Assembly (NCBI RefSeq): GCF_001665605.1
Contig: NZ_LZSV01000039.1
Span: 37,326 to 101,325, forward strand
DNA from: Mycobacterium sp. 852014-50255_SCH5639931
Lineage (GTDB): Bacteria; Actinomycetota; Actinomycetes; Mycobacteriales; Mycobacteriaceae
Reading direction: 5' to 3'
DNA: 64,000 nt
In this document: positions 46,525 through 55,548 of the stretch, one piece after another
Layout: every line of letters begins with the position of its first letter
Position numbering within the stretch: position 1 is the first letter of the stretch
Notes under the pieces: model-generated
Told to the model about the DNA's origin: nothing
The model's database searches: none
What the model saw: the letters and a program-made list of their open reading frames with translations, nothing else
Made by a program: the position numbers and the translations under genes

Positions 46525-48116
46525 TCGTGGGGGATACCGCGGACGCCGTCGTCATCGGGGCCGGACACCACGGGCTGGTCGCCGCCTCGATGCTGGCCGA
46601 CGCCGGATGGGACGTGCTGGTGCTGGAAGCCCAGCCGGAACCGGGCGGCGCGGTCCGCAGCGCGGAGCTGACGCCCGGCTACATCACCGACCTGTTCAGC
46701 TCTTACTACCCGATGACGGTGGCCTCACCGGCGATGGCGGCGCTGCAGCTCGAAGACCACGGGCTGCGGTGGTCGCACGCGCCGGCGGTGGTCGGGCATC
46801 CGCGCAGCGCGGCAGATGACGACCCGCCCGTCGTGTATCACGACCCTGCCCGCACGGCAACGGAATTCGCGCGGCGGGAACCCGCCGATGGCGATAACTG
46901 GTGGCGGCTGGTGGACTTGTGGCAGCGGATCAAGGCTCCGCTGCTCGACGCCATGCTGGCGCCCTTCCCGCCCGTGCGCCCGCTGATGCGACTGCTGACC
47001 AAACTCGGTACGGCCGAGGCGATTCGGGTGGCGCGCCTGCTGGTGCAGCCGGCCAACACCATGGCGAGTGAGCTTTTCGCCAGCGAGGCGCCCCGAGTGT
47101 TGTTGTTGGGCAACGCGATGCACGCCGACGTCCCGCCGGACGCGCCGATCAGCGGCGCCATGGGGTTCCTGATGACAATGCTGGCCCAGGACGGCGGCTG
47201 GCCCGTGCCGGTGGGCGGTTCCGGTCAGCTGACGGCCGCCCTGGTCAACCGTGCCCGCTCCGCAGGCGCGCGAATCGAGTGCAACCAGAACGTTTCCCGT
47301 ATCCAGGTGCGGGGCGGTCGCGCGGTCGGCGTGACGACGGCCGGGGGGCGCACCGTCGCGGCCCGGCGGGCGATCGTCGCCGACGTGGCGGCGCCCCGGC
47401 TGTTCCGCGACATGCTTCCCCCGGATGCGCTGCCGCCCAAGCTGTTGCGCGACCTCGAGCACTTCACGTGGGATCCGCCGGTGGTGAAGGTCAACTACGC
47501 CCTCGGCGGGCCCGTTCCCTGGCGCGCCCAGAAGCTGCACGGCGTCGGCACCGTCCACCTGGGGGCCGACGGTGACGGGCTGGTCCGCTGGATGGCCGAC
47601 CTGAACACCCGGGTGGTGCCGGAGCATCCGTTCATGTTGTTCGGGCAGACCACCACCGCGGATCCGAGCAGGTCTCCCGCGGGCACCGAAAGTGTCTGGG
47701 CCTATACGCATTTGCCGCGCAACGTCGCCGACGACGCGTCGGCCGACCGGCTCGCCGCGGGGATGGACCGGGTCATCGAGGAACACGCGCCGGGCTTCGG
47801 TTCGGCGGTCATCGACAGGTTCGTGCAGCGGCCGTCGGACTTGGAGGCCAGCGACGCCAACCTGCACATGGGGGCGCTCAACGGTGGCACGGCGCAGTTG
47901 CAGCAGATGCTGATCTTTCGCCCGGCGCCCGGCATGGGCCGCGCCGAAACCCCGGTGCAGGGGCTGTATCTGGGCAGCGCGTCGGCAACCCCGGGCGGCT
48001 CCGTGCACGGCGCCTGCGGCCGCAACGCGGCGAACGCCGCGTTGGCCGCCGACGGCGCGACCGGTTGGCCGCGCCGCACGGTGCAGCGGGCCGTCTTCTC
48101 GTTGCTGACGAAGTGA
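46521..48116 (+). CDS. FAD-dependent oxidoreductase, phytoene-desaturase-like
   Basis: 531 residues with an N-terminal FAD-binding GxGxxG-type motif V-I-G-A-G-H-H-G-L-V-A-A and E-A-Q-P-E-P-G-G-A-V-R-S, and the C-terminal carotenoid-desaturase-like tail L-G-S-A-S-A-T-P-G-G-S-V-H-G-A-C-G. Family: phytoene dehydrogenase-related amine-oxidase-fold proteins. Substrate not evident; no carotenoid genes are nearby. GTG 46521 overlaps the SRPBCC stop; GTG 46527 is an alternative. It ends 15 nt from the convergent aminopeptidase gene. Confidence 0.9.
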   Translation: MIVGDTADAVVIGAGHHGLVAASMLADAGWDVLVLEAQPEPGGAVRSAELTPGYITDLFSSYYPMTVASPAMAALQLEDHGLRWSHAPAVVGHPRSAADDDPPVVYHDPARTATEFARREPADGDNWWRLVDLWQRIKAPLLDAMLAPFPPVRPLMRLLTKLGTAEAIRVARLLVQPANTMASELFASEAPRVLLLGNAMHADVPPDAPISGAMGFLMTMLAQDGGWPVPVGGSGQLTAALVNRARSAGARIECNQNVSRIQVRGGRAVGVTTAGGRTVAARRAIVADVAAPRLFRDMLPPDALPPKLLRDLEHFTWDPPVVKVNYALGGPVPWRAQKLHGVGTVHLGADGDGLVRWMADLNTRVVPEHPFMLFGQTTTADPSRSPAGTESVWAYTHLPRNVADDASADRLAAGMDRVIEEHAPGFGSAVIDRFVQRPSDLEASDANLHMGALNGGTAQLQQMLIFRPAPGMGRAETPVQGLYLGSASATPGGSVHGACGRNAANAALAADGATGWPRRTVQRAVFSLLTK

Positions 48117-48131
48117 GGCGCTAGCCGTTCG

Positions 48132-49685
48132 CTAGCCCTTTTCGCAGATGTCCTCGAGCACCGCGAACATGGTGCGGGTCGGCACACCGGTGCCGCCCTT
48201 GGGGGTGTGCCCCCACGGGCCGCCGGTGTTGTACGCCGGGCCGGCCACGTCGATGTGGGCCCAGCTCACGCCGTCGGCGACGAATTCGCGCAGGAACACC
48301 CCGGCCACCAGCATGCCGGCGAAGCGCTGGCCGCTGATGTTGGACAGGTCGGCCACCGTGGACTTCAGGTCTTCCTTGAGTTCGTCGGGCAGCGGCATCG
48401 GCCAACCGTTCTCGCCCACCCGCTGCGAGATCGCGGCGACGCGGTCGCGGAATTCGTCGCTGCCCATCACCCCGGGGATCCGGGCGCCCAAAGCCACCGT
48501 CTGCGCGCCGGTCAACGTGGACGTCTCGATCAGGTAGTCGGGGTTGTCCTCGCAGGCCCGCACGATGGCGTCGGCCAGGATGAGCCGACCCTCGGCGTCG
48601 GTGTTCTGCACCTCGACGGTGATGCCGCCGTATTGGGTCAACACGTCGCCAGGACGCTGCGCGGTGCCCGACGGCATGTTCTCGGCCATCGGCACGGTGG
48701 CGATCACGTCGATCGGCAACCGCAACTGGGCGGCCAGTGCCACCGTGGCGATGACCGCGGCCGCGCCGCCCATGTCCGAGGTCATGTGGTGCATCGACGC
48801 CGCCGGCTTGATCGAGATGCCGCCGGTGTCGAACGTGATGCCCTTGCCGACCAGCGCGACTCGCTTGGCCTGCTTGGACTTCTTGGCCAGCTTCGCACCC
48901 CGGTGGGTCAGCCGTACCAGCCGCGGCGGCCGCGACGAGCCCTGGCCGACGCCGATCACGCCGCCGTAGCCGGCCTTCTGTAGCGCCTTCTCGTCGAGCA
49001 CCTCCACCTCGAGGCCCACGGATTCGCCCAAAGCCCTTGCACGCTTAGCGAATTCGGCCGGGAAGAGGTGACTTGGCGGCGTGTTGACGAAGTCGCGAGC
49101 GGTGGCCACCGCCGTCGCCACGGCCGCGCCGTGCGCGCTGGCCGCTTTGGCGTCCTTCGAGGCCGACAGGACGGTGATCTTGCGCAGCCCCTTGTCTTTC
49201 GGCGCGGTCTTTCCGCTGCGGAATTCGGTGAACCGGTAGCTGCCCAGGATGAGTCCCTCGACGGCCGCCGAGCAGACGTCGGCGTCGAAGTCACCGGGCA
49301 GCGTGAGGATCGCCGCCTCGGCGGTGCCCACCGACCGCGCCGCCACACCCGCGGCGCGCCGGACCGTGTCGGCCGGCCACTCGGGACGCGGTTTACCCAG
49401 GCCGATCGTCAGCACGCTCGACACCGGCAGCGACGGCACCACCAGGCGGTGGACCTGCTCACTACCGCCGGTGGCGTCGAGTGCCCGCAGGCCGGATTCG
49501 ATCTCGGCGACGGCGTCGGCCGCCAGCAGCGACTCGCCGGCCGCAACCGCCGCCCCGGGCCGGTCCTCGTCGCCGGTCGAGACGACCGGCACGATCAATA
49601 CCGAAGAACCCGCCCCGCGTTTCGGCAGCGACGTGGCGACATTGACGGATGGGCTTGCATAGCTCAATTCGGTGGTCACGGGCAT
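48132..49685 (-). CDS. pepB: Leucyl aminopeptidase, M17 family (PepA/PepB; Rv2213-like)
   Basis: 517 residues. C-terminal M17 catalytic domain: V-G-K-G-I-T-F-D-T-G-G-I-S-I-K-P with the metal-binding lysine and aspartate, D-M-G-G-A-A-A-V, and the signature N-T-D-A-E-G-R-L. Releases N-terminal amino acids from peptides, using two divalent metals, as a hexamer. ATG 49685. The cyclase gene on the same strand ends 5 nt upstream of it, suggesting one transcript. Confidence 0.96.
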   Translation of the reverse strand: MPVTTELSYASPSVNVATSLPKRGAGSSVLIVPVVSTGDEDRPGAAVAAGESLLAADAVAEIESGLRALDATGGSEQVHRLVVPSLPVSSVLTIGLGKPRPEWPADTVRRAAGVAARSVGTAEAAILTLPGDFDADVCSAAVEGLILGSYRFTEFRSGKTAPKDKGLRKITVLSASKDAKAASAHGAAVATAVATARDFVNTPPSHLFPAEFAKRARALGESVGLEVEVLDEKALQKAGYGGVIGVGQGSSRPPRLVRLTHRGAKLAKKSKQAKRVALVGKGITFDTGGISIKPAASMHHMTSDMGGAAAVIATVALAAQLRLPIDVIATVPMAENMPSGTAQRPGDVLTQYGGITVEVQNTDAEGRLILADAIVRACEDNPDYLIETSTLTGAQTVALGARIPGVMGSDEFRDRVAAISQRVGENGWPMPLPDELKEDLKSTVADLSNISGQRFAGMLVAGVFLREFVADGVSWAHIDVAGPAYNTGGPWGHTPKGGTGVPTRTMFAVLEDICEKG

Positions 49686-49690
49686 TTACC

Positions 49691-50815
49691 CTAATCGGCG
49701 GAGCCCGCGCCGAGGTCGGGGGCGCCCGCGCCCCGCAGCTCAAAGGCGACGACGGGGGCGTCAAAACCCTTGAGTTCAAAGGGGCCGCGGGCCGTCGCCG
49801 GCCAGTCCGGCAGTTGCTCGTGCAGGGCCGAATCGGCCAGGATCTGGCACGGGGCGGCGGCCCCGACCAGGCGCGCCGCCAGGTTGACCGGACTGCCGAA
49901 GTAGTCCCCGTTGATCGCCAGGACGCTGCCGTACGCCAGGCCGGCGCGGACCTGCAAACCCTCTTCGCGCGCCCGCGGATGGTCGACGAGGTCGACCGCC
50001 GCCCTGGCCAGGCGTTCGGGCGACGCGCTCACCCACATCACCTCGTCACCGATGAACTTCACCACCCGGCCGCCATCGCGGTGCACCACATCCGCGACGG
50101 TCCCGGCGAATTCGTTGAGCAGATCCGAAAGCTGCGCGGGGGTCAGCGCGCGGGTGAGCACGGTGAAACCGGACAGATCCGCAAAACCGATGCCGCACAC
50201 CACGCTTGCCGAGGTGTCGCGAAGGACGCCTTCGAAGTGGGTTCGCGCGCCGGTCAGATGGTGGCGATGAGCGACGTCGATCAGCGCCGAAATCCGGGGG
50301 ACGAACTCCGCGACCGCGCGGTACGCCTGCGCCGTGGCGAGCTCGTCGTTGGTGTAGGTCATCTGGATGTCCGGCGTCCCGGCCCGGATCGCGGTCGACT
50401 CGGCCTCCGCGAGCCGGGCCATCGCGGCACCGAGGACCCGCAGCAGCCCGAACGCGCCGTCTTCGCCCACCACCGTCTTCAAGGCGACCCAGGTCGCCAG
50501 CGCATCGACGTCGGCCTGGCTCAGCGCGGGAACGTCGGGGCCGGCGACGGTCAGGCCGAGCAAACCCCATGCGTGGGTGACTTCCGCGGGTGACAAGCCG
50601 AGCTGCTCGGCGGCGGTCGCCATCGTGTGGATCGGGCGCCCCGACCATTGCAGGACGTCGCCGGCAAGCCCGAACAGCCGTCCGCGCTGCTCGGCCTCCA
50701 CCATTTCGTCGACGCTGAAGCCGAGTTCGTCGAGGTATTTGATCAGGTCGGCCCGTTCGCGCGGGCGAGCGATTCCGGCAGCCTCAAGCGCTTCGAAGTC
50801 CGGGGAATCGACCAC
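49691..50815 (-). CDS. Class III adenylate cyclase (Rv2212-like)
   Basis: 374 residues. The N-terminal 200 residues form a helical regulatory region; the C-terminal catalytic cyclase domain has F-A-D-L-S-G-F-T (first metal aspartate), V-K-F-I-G-D-E-V-M (second), and G-x-V-N-L-A-A-R. M. tuberculosis Rv2212 is a pH- and fatty-acid-sensitive cyclase with this layout. GTG start. Divergent from gcvT by 41 nt and likely cotranscribed with pepB. Confidence 0.93.
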   Translation of the reverse strand: MVDSPDFEALEAAGIARPRERADLIKYLDELGFSVDEMVEAEQRGRLFGLAGDVLQWSGRPIHTMATAAEQLGLSPAEVTHAWGLLGLTVAGPDVPALSQADVDALATWVALKTVVGEDGAFGLLRVLGAAMARLAEAESTAIRAGTPDIQMTYTNDELATAQAYRAVAEFVPRISALIDVAHRHHLTGARTHFEGVLRDTSASVVCGIGFADLSGFTVLTRALTPAQLSDLLNEFAGTVADVVHRDGGRVVKFIGDEVMWVSASPERLARAAVDLVDHPRAREEGLQVRAGLAYGSVLAINGDYFGSPVNLAARLVGAAAPCQILADSALHEQLPDWPATARGPFELKGFDAPVVAFELRGAGAPDLGAGSAD

Positions 50816-50856
50816 CCACCCAAGTGTGCCAGCAGCCGCGATTAGGGTGAACCGTC

Positions 50857-51954
50857 GTGACCGATGACTTACAGCATGGCCCGCTGGAAGACCGCCACCG
50901 CGACCTGGGGGCCAGTTTCGCTGAGTTCGGCGGGTGGCTGATGCCGGTCTCGTACGCCGGCACCGTCAGCGAACACAACGCCACCCGCAACGCCGTCGGC
51001 CTGTTCGACGTCAGCCACCTGGGCAAGGCGTTGATCCGCGGGCCGGGCGCCGCCGAATTCGTCAACTCGACGCTCACCAACGACCTGAGCCGCATCGGGC
51101 CCGGCAAGGCGCAATACACGTTGTGCTGCACCGAATCCGGCGGCGTCATCGACGACTTGATCGCCTACTACGTCGACGACGACGAGATCTTTCTGGTGCC
51201 CAACGCGGCCAACACCGCCGCGGTGGTCGAGGCGCTGCAGGCCGCTGCCCCGGCGAGCCTGACGATCACCAACGAGCATCGCTCCTACGCGGTGCTGGCG
51301 GTGCAGGGCCCGCGATCGGCGGACGTGCTCGGCGAGCTGGGCCTGCCGACCGGCATGGACTACATGGGCTACGCCGACGCCGCCTATGCGGGGGTGCCGG
51401 TGCGGGTGTGCCGGACCGGATACACCGGAGAGCACGGCTACGAGCTGCTGCCCCCGTGGGAATCCTCGGGGGTGGTGTTCGACGCGCTGGCCGCGGCGGT
51501 CGGTGCCGCCGGCGGGGAGCCCGCCGGGCTGGGCGCCCGGGACACGCTGCGCACCGAGATGGGCTACCCGCTGCACGGGCACGAACTGGCGCTGGACATT
51601 TCGCCGCTGCAGGCCCGATGCGGCTGGGCGATCGGCTGGAAGAAGGACGCGTTCTTCGGCCGCGACGCGCTGCTGGCGGAGAAGGCGGCGGGGCCGCGGC
51701 GGCTGCTGCGCGGCCTGCGGTTGGTCGGCCGCGGTGTGCTGCGGCCCGGGCTGACGGTGCTCGCCGGCGAGACGCCGGTGGGGGTCACCACGTCGGGGAC
51801 GTTCTCGCCGACGCTGCAAGTCGGCATCGGGCTGGCGCTGGTCGACGCCGACGCCGGCGTCGAGGACGGGCAGCGCATCACCGTCGACATTCGCGGGCGT
51901 GCCGCCGAGTGCGAGGTCGTGCGGCCGCCCTTCGTCGAAGCGAAAACCCGTTAG
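50857..51954 (+). CDS. gcvT: Glycine-cleavage T protein (aminomethyltransferase)
   Basis: 365 residues, typical length. Conserved segments: F-A-E-F-G-G-W-L-M-P-V, L-F-D-V-S-H-L-G, R-T-G-Y-T-G-E-H-G-Y-E, and L-G-A-R-D-T-L-R-T-E-M-G-Y-P-L-H-G-H-E-L. Transfers the methylene group of glycine to tetrahydrofolate using lipoyl-H protein (lipoate link to lipA/lipB). GTG start. ilvE follows after 53 nt. Confidence 0.96.
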   Translation: MTDDLQHGPLEDRHRDLGASFAEFGGWLMPVSYAGTVSEHNATRNAVGLFDVSHLGKALIRGPGAAEFVNSTLTNDLSRIGPGKAQYTLCCTESGGVIDDLIAYYVDDDEIFLVPNAANTAAVVEALQAAAPASLTITNEHRSYAVLAVQGPRSADVLGELGLPTGMDYMGYADAAYAGVPVRVCRTGYTGEHGYELLPPWESSGVVFDALAAAVGAAGGEPAGLGARDTLRTEMGYPLHGHELALDISPLQARCGWAIGWKKDAFFGRDALLAEKAAGPRRLLRGLRLVGRGVLRPGLTVLAGETPVGVTTSGTFSPTLQVGIGLALVDADAGVEDGQRITVDIRGRAAECEVVRPPFVEAKTR

Positions 51955-52007
51955 TGCCGCCGGTTCAGGTGAAAAGCCCGGTCGCAGGCGGATATACAAT
52001 CAGCCGC

Positions 52008-53114
52008 ATGACCAGCGGCTCGCTCGAGTTCACGGTTTCGCGTTCGGCCCACCCCGCGACCGACGCCGAACGTGGATCCATCCTGGCCGAGCCCGGTTTC
52101 GGCAAATACTTCACCGACCACATGGTGTCGATCGACTACGACGACGACCGGGGTTGGCACAACGCGCGGGTCATCCCGTACGGCCCGATCGAGCTGGACC
52201 CGTCGGCGATCGTGCTGCACTACGCGCAGGAGATCTTCGAAGGGCTCAAGGCGTACCGCTGGGCGGACGGCTCGGTCGTGTCGTTTCGCGCCGAGGCCAA
52301 CGCCGCGCGGTTGCGTTCGTCGGCGCGGCGGCTCGCGATGCCAGAACTGCCCGAAGAGCTGTTCATGGGCTCGCTGTGTCAGCTCATCGCGGTCGACAAG
52401 CCCTGGGTGCCCGCCGCCGGGGGCGAAGAGGCGCTGTATCTGCGCCCGTTCATCATCGCGACCGAGCCCGGGTTGGGCGTGCGGCCGTCGAAGCGGTACC
52501 GGTATCTGCTGATCGCCTCACCGGCCGGGGCGTACTTCAAGGGCGGCATCAACCCCGTCACCGTGTGGGTGTCGACGGATTACGTGCGGGCCAGCCCCGG
52601 CGGCACCGGCGCGGCCAAGTTCGGCGGCAACTATGCAGCCTCCCTGCTGGCCCAGGCCGAGGCCGCCGCCCACGAGTGCGACCAGGTGGTGTGGCTGGAC
52701 GCCGTCGAACGGCGCTTCGTCGAGGAGATGGGCGGCATGAACATCTTCTTCGTGTTCGGCAGCGGCGGGTCGGCGCGGTTGGTCACCCCGGAGCTGTCCG
52801 GTTCGCTGTTGCCCGGGATCACTCGAGATTCGTTGCTGCAGTTGGCAATTGACGCCGGATTCTCCGTCGAGGAACGCAAGATCGACATTGACGAATGGCA
52901 GAAGAAGGCCGCCGCCGGCGAGATCACCGAGGTGTTCGCCTGCGGCACCGCCGCCGTCATCACACCCGTCTCGCACGTCAAGTACGGCGACACCGACTTC
53001 ACCGTCGCCGACGGCCAACCCGGCGAAGTGACGATGGCGCTGCGCGACACGCTGACCGGAATCCAGCGCGGGACCTTCGCCGACACCCACGGCTGGATGG
53101 CGCGGCTGGGCTAG
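52008..53114 (+). CDS. ilvE: Branched-chain amino acid aminotransferase IlvE
   Basis: 368 residues, as in M. tuberculosis. Fold-type IV PLP enzyme; the Schiff-base lysine is K204 in G-A-A-K-F-G-G-N-Y. Other family marks: Y-G-P-I-E-L-D-P, H-Y-A-Q-E-I-F-E-G-L-K-A-Y, E-E-M-G-G-M-N-I-F-F-V. Catalyses the last step in Leu/Ile/Val synthesis. No cyanate or membrane gene separates it from cobS, whereas I recall an extra membrane gene (Rv2209) here in M. tuberculosis. A perfect palindrome follows the stop. Confidence 0.97.
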   Translation: MTSGSLEFTVSRSAHPATDAERGSILAEPGFGKYFTDHMVSIDYDDDRGWHNARVIPYGPIELDPSAIVLHYAQEIFEGLKAYRWADGSVVSFRAEANAARLRSSARRLAMPELPEELFMGSLCQLIAVDKPWVPAAGGEEALYLRPFIIATEPGLGVRPSKRYRYLLIASPAGAYFKGGINPVTVWVSTDYVRASPGGTGAAKFGGNYAASLLAQAEAAAHECDQVVWLDAVERRFVEEMGGMNIFFVFGSGGSARLVTPELSGSLLPGITRDSLLQLAIDAGFSVEERKIDIDEWQKKAAAGEITEVFACGTAAVITPVSHVKYGDTDFTVADGQPGEVTMALRDTLTGIQRGTFADTHGWMARLG

Positions 53115-53151
53115 CCGCGTCCGAACGCCCGGCCAGCGGGGCAGCGGGACG

Positions 53152-53177
53152 CGAGCGCCCGGGCGCCCGGGCGCTCG
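53152..53177. terminator. 26-bp perfect palindrome between convergent ilvE and cobS
   Basis: From 53152 to 53177 the sequence equals its own complement (CGAGCGCCCGGGC then its mirror). It is 38 nt after the ilvE stop and 3 nt beyond the cobS stop on the other strand, a good position for a two-way terminator. No T tract is present. Confidence 0.65.
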
Positions 53178-53180
53178 GCC

Positions 53181-53936
53181 CTAGAACCGCACCAGCGCGG
53201 CGAGCGCGACGGCGCTCACCGTCGTGGTCAGCTCGATGGCGGCACCCAGCACGTCGCCGGTGATGCCGCCGAATCGGCGCACGCAGTGCCGGATCAACAC
53301 CGCAGCGCAGCACAGCGCCGCCAGCACCGCGACCGGACCCTGCCACGGCCGAGGTCCCGCCGCCAGGGCAACGACCAGCAGCACCGCGACCCAGGCCGCC
53401 GCCACAACCACCGGCTGGCTGCCGGCGACCCGCACGCCCAGCGCGCTGCCCGCGGCCGCCGGCACCGACCGCCGACTCGCCAGCACCGCGGCGACGCGGC
53501 CCGCGAAGACCGCCACGGCGATGCCGATGATCCCCGGCCTGCCCGCCGCCCCCAGCGCCGCGAAGGCCAGCCCCTGCAGCGCGATCACCAAGACGACGGC
53601 CGCCGCGCCGGACGGTCCGGTCGACCCGTCGCGCATCACCGCCAGCGCGCGCTCCGGCGGCCCGTAACAGCCCAGCCCGTCGGCCGTGTCGGCGACACCA
53701 TCGAGGTGCAGGCCGCGGGTGGCCAGCAGCAGCGCCACCACCGCGAGCAGGCCGGACAGCGGGCTGGACGCGCCAAACGCGTGAGCACCGCCCCACGTCA
53801 CCGCCGCGGCCAGCGCACCCAGGACGGCGCCCACCACCGGCAGCGCCGTCATGGCGCCGCGGCCCATCGGCGCGTGCCGTGAACGCGGGACGGGAAGCAC
53901 CGTACCGAACGCGAAAGCCGTTGCCAGCGAACGCAT
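53181..53936 (-). CDS. cobS: Adenosylcobinamide-GDP ribazoletransferase (CobS)
   Basis: 251-residue polytopic membrane enzyme joining alpha-ribazole to adenosylcobinamide-GDP, the last step of cobalamin assembly. Family marks: R-S-L-A-T-A-F-A-F-G-T-V-L-P-V-P, T-R-G-L-H-L-D-G-V-A-D-T-A-D-G-L with the metal-binding aspartates, R-D-G-S-T-G-P-S-G, and R-F-G-G-I-T-G-D-V-L-G-A. ATG 53936 (or GTG 53939) overlaps the cobT stop. Confidence 0.95.
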   Translation of the reverse strand: MRSLATAFAFGTVLPVPRSRHAPMGRGAMTALPVVGAVLGALAAAVTWGGAHAFGASSPLSGLLAVVALLLATRGLHLDGVADTADGLGCYGPPERALAVMRDGSTGPSGAAAVVLVIALQGLAFAALGAAGRPGIIGIAVAVFAGRVAAVLASRRSVPAAAGSALGVRVAGSQPVVVAAAWVAVLLVVALAAGPRPWQGPVAVLAALCCAAVLIRHCVRRFGGITGDVLGAAIELTTTVSAVALAALVRF

Positions 53937-54988
53937 CACAGCGGGGGGGAAGCCTGGTTGGACACACCGGCCTGCGTGAACGTGGCCATCGACGACAGCG
54001 TGGCCACCGCGGCGCGCAGCAGCGGCAGCGCCAGCGCCGCGCCGCTTCCCTCACCCAGCCGCATCCGCAGATCCAGAATCGGCTCCAGGCCCAGCTCGGT
54101 AAGCGCCAGGGCATGACCGGGTTCGGTGGACCGATGACCGGCCTGCCACCACAGCCGGGCGCCGGGAGCCAGCCGCTCGGCGACCAGCGCGGCGGCCGTC
54201 ACCGCCATCCCGTCCAGCAGCAGCGGAGTGCGTCGCACCGCGGCCTGCGCGCAGAAGCCCGCCATCGCGGCGAAATCCGCGCCGCCGCCGCAGCGCAGCA
54301 ACGCCACCGGGTCGGGCAGCACGCGGCGCGCCCGGAACAGGGCGTCGCGCACCGCGGCCGTCTTGCGCGCCCAGCCGGCGTCGTCGATCCCGGTTCCGAA
54401 GCCCACCACCGAAACCGGTTCGGTGTTCGTCAGCGCCGCCACCAACACCGCGGCCGGGGTGGTGTTCCCGATCCCCATGTCCCCGGCGATCAGCAGGTCG
54501 GCGCCGGCGTCGACCTCCTCGTCGGCGATGGCGCGACCCGCGGCGATCGCGGCGGCGGTCTCGTCGTCAGTCAGCGCGTCCTCGACGGCGATGTTGCCGC
54601 TGCCGCGCCGCACCTTGTGGGCGCCGATCCGGTCGGTCAGGGCGTCGCCCGCCACCGCCAGGTCGGCGACCCGCACCGTCGCGCCGGCGAGATCGGCCAG
54701 CACATTGATCGCCGCCCCGCCTGTATCGAAGTTGGTGACCATCTGAGCGGTCACCTCCGGCGGGTAGGCCGACACCCCGGAGCGGGCGACGCCGTGGTCG
54801 CCGGCGAACACCACCACCCGGGCGCGCTCGAATTGCTTTGGCGGGCAAAGCCCTTGGCACGACGCGACCCACACGGAAAGGTCCTCGAGGCGGCCCAGCG
54901 CGCCGCTGGGCTTGGTCAGGGTGTCCTGGCGGGCGCGGGCGGCCGCGGCGACGCCCGCATCGGGCGGCGATACCGGGGCGAATTCCAT
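53936..54988 (-). CDS. cobT: Nicotinate-nucleotide:dimethylbenzimidazole phosphoribosyltransferase (CobT)
   Basis: 350 residues. Activates the lower-ligand base of cobalamin. Marks: K-P-S-G-A-L-G-R-L-E-D-L, V-F-A-G-D-H-G-V-A, G-D-M-G-I-G-N-T-T-P-A, and C-terminal G-E-G-S-G-A-A-L-A-L-P-L-L with the catalytic glutamate region. ATG 54988 overlaps the cobU stop by one base (TGATG). Supplies alpha-ribazole phosphate for the phosphatase domain at 14.8-15.4 kb and CobS. Confidence 0.96.
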   Translation of the reverse strand: MEFAPVSPPDAGVAAAARARQDTLTKPSGALGRLEDLSVWVASCQGLCPPKQFERARVVVFAGDHGVARSGVSAYPPEVTAQMVTNFDTGGAAINVLADLAGATVRVADLAVAGDALTDRIGAHKVRRGSGNIAVEDALTDDETAAAIAAGRAIADEEVDAGADLLIAGDMGIGNTTPAAVLVAALTNTEPVSVVGFGTGIDDAGWARKTAAVRDALFRARRVLPDPVALLRCGGGADFAAMAGFCAQAAVRRTPLLLDGMAVTAAALVAERLAPGARLWWQAGHRSTEPGHALALTELGLEPILDLRMRLGEGSGAALALPLLRAAVATLSSMATFTQAGVSNQASPPL

Positions 54989-55524
54989 CAGGTCCCCGGC
55001 GGCTTGATCGGCACCGCTTGCCCGGCCACCACCAGCACCACCCGGTCGCACAGCTCGGCGACCCGCTGGTTGAGGCTGCCCAGTTCGTCGGCGAACCGGC
55101 GCCCGGACACGGTGGCCGGGACGACGGCCAACCCCACCTCCGGGCTGACCAGCACCAGCGTGGAACCGAAGTCGCTGACCGCGGCGAGCATCTCATCGAC
55201 CGGAGCCGCCACCGATCCGCCGTCCCATCCGTCGTGGCGATCCAGCGTGCCGGTCAGCCAGCTGCCCAGATCGTCGACGAGCGTCGGAGTATCCGGCGAG
55301 TTCCGCAATTGCGTTGCGACGTCGTCGGATTCGACCGTCGACCAATGCGCCGGCCGACGGTTGCGGTGCTCGGTGACCCGGTGCGCCCAGGCCGCGTCGC
55401 CCGAACCGGTGGGGCCGGGGGCCAGGTAACAGACCGGCTGGCCGGCCGGCAGCGCCTCGGCGATGGCGCCTTCCGCCCACCGGGATTTGCCCGACCGGAT
55501 ACCGCCGAGCACCAGAGTGCGCAC
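54988..55524 (-). CDS. cobU: Adenosylcobinamide kinase/guanylyltransferase (CobU)
   Basis: 178 residues with P-loop G7-G-I-R-S-G-K13-S and an early E-H-R-N-R-R-P-A-H-W segment carrying the guanylylated histidine, then D-D-L-G-S-W-L-T. Phosphorylates adenosylcobinamide and attaches GMP. GTG start. First gene of a tight cobU-cobT-cobS operon; in M. tuberculosis cobU is, from memory, elsewhere (Rv0254c). Confidence 0.95.
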   Translation of the reverse strand: MRTLVLGGIRSGKSRWAEGAIAEALPAGQPVCYLAPGPTGSGDAAWAHRVTEHRNRRPAHWSTVESDDVATQLRNSPDTPTLVDDLGSWLTGTLDRHDGWDGGSVAAPVDEMLAAVSDFGSTLVLVSPEVGLAVVPATVSGRRFADELGSLNQRVAELCDRVVLVVAGQAVPIKPPGT

Positions 55525-55548
55525 CGTGCTCAGGCGGCTTTCCCGCGT

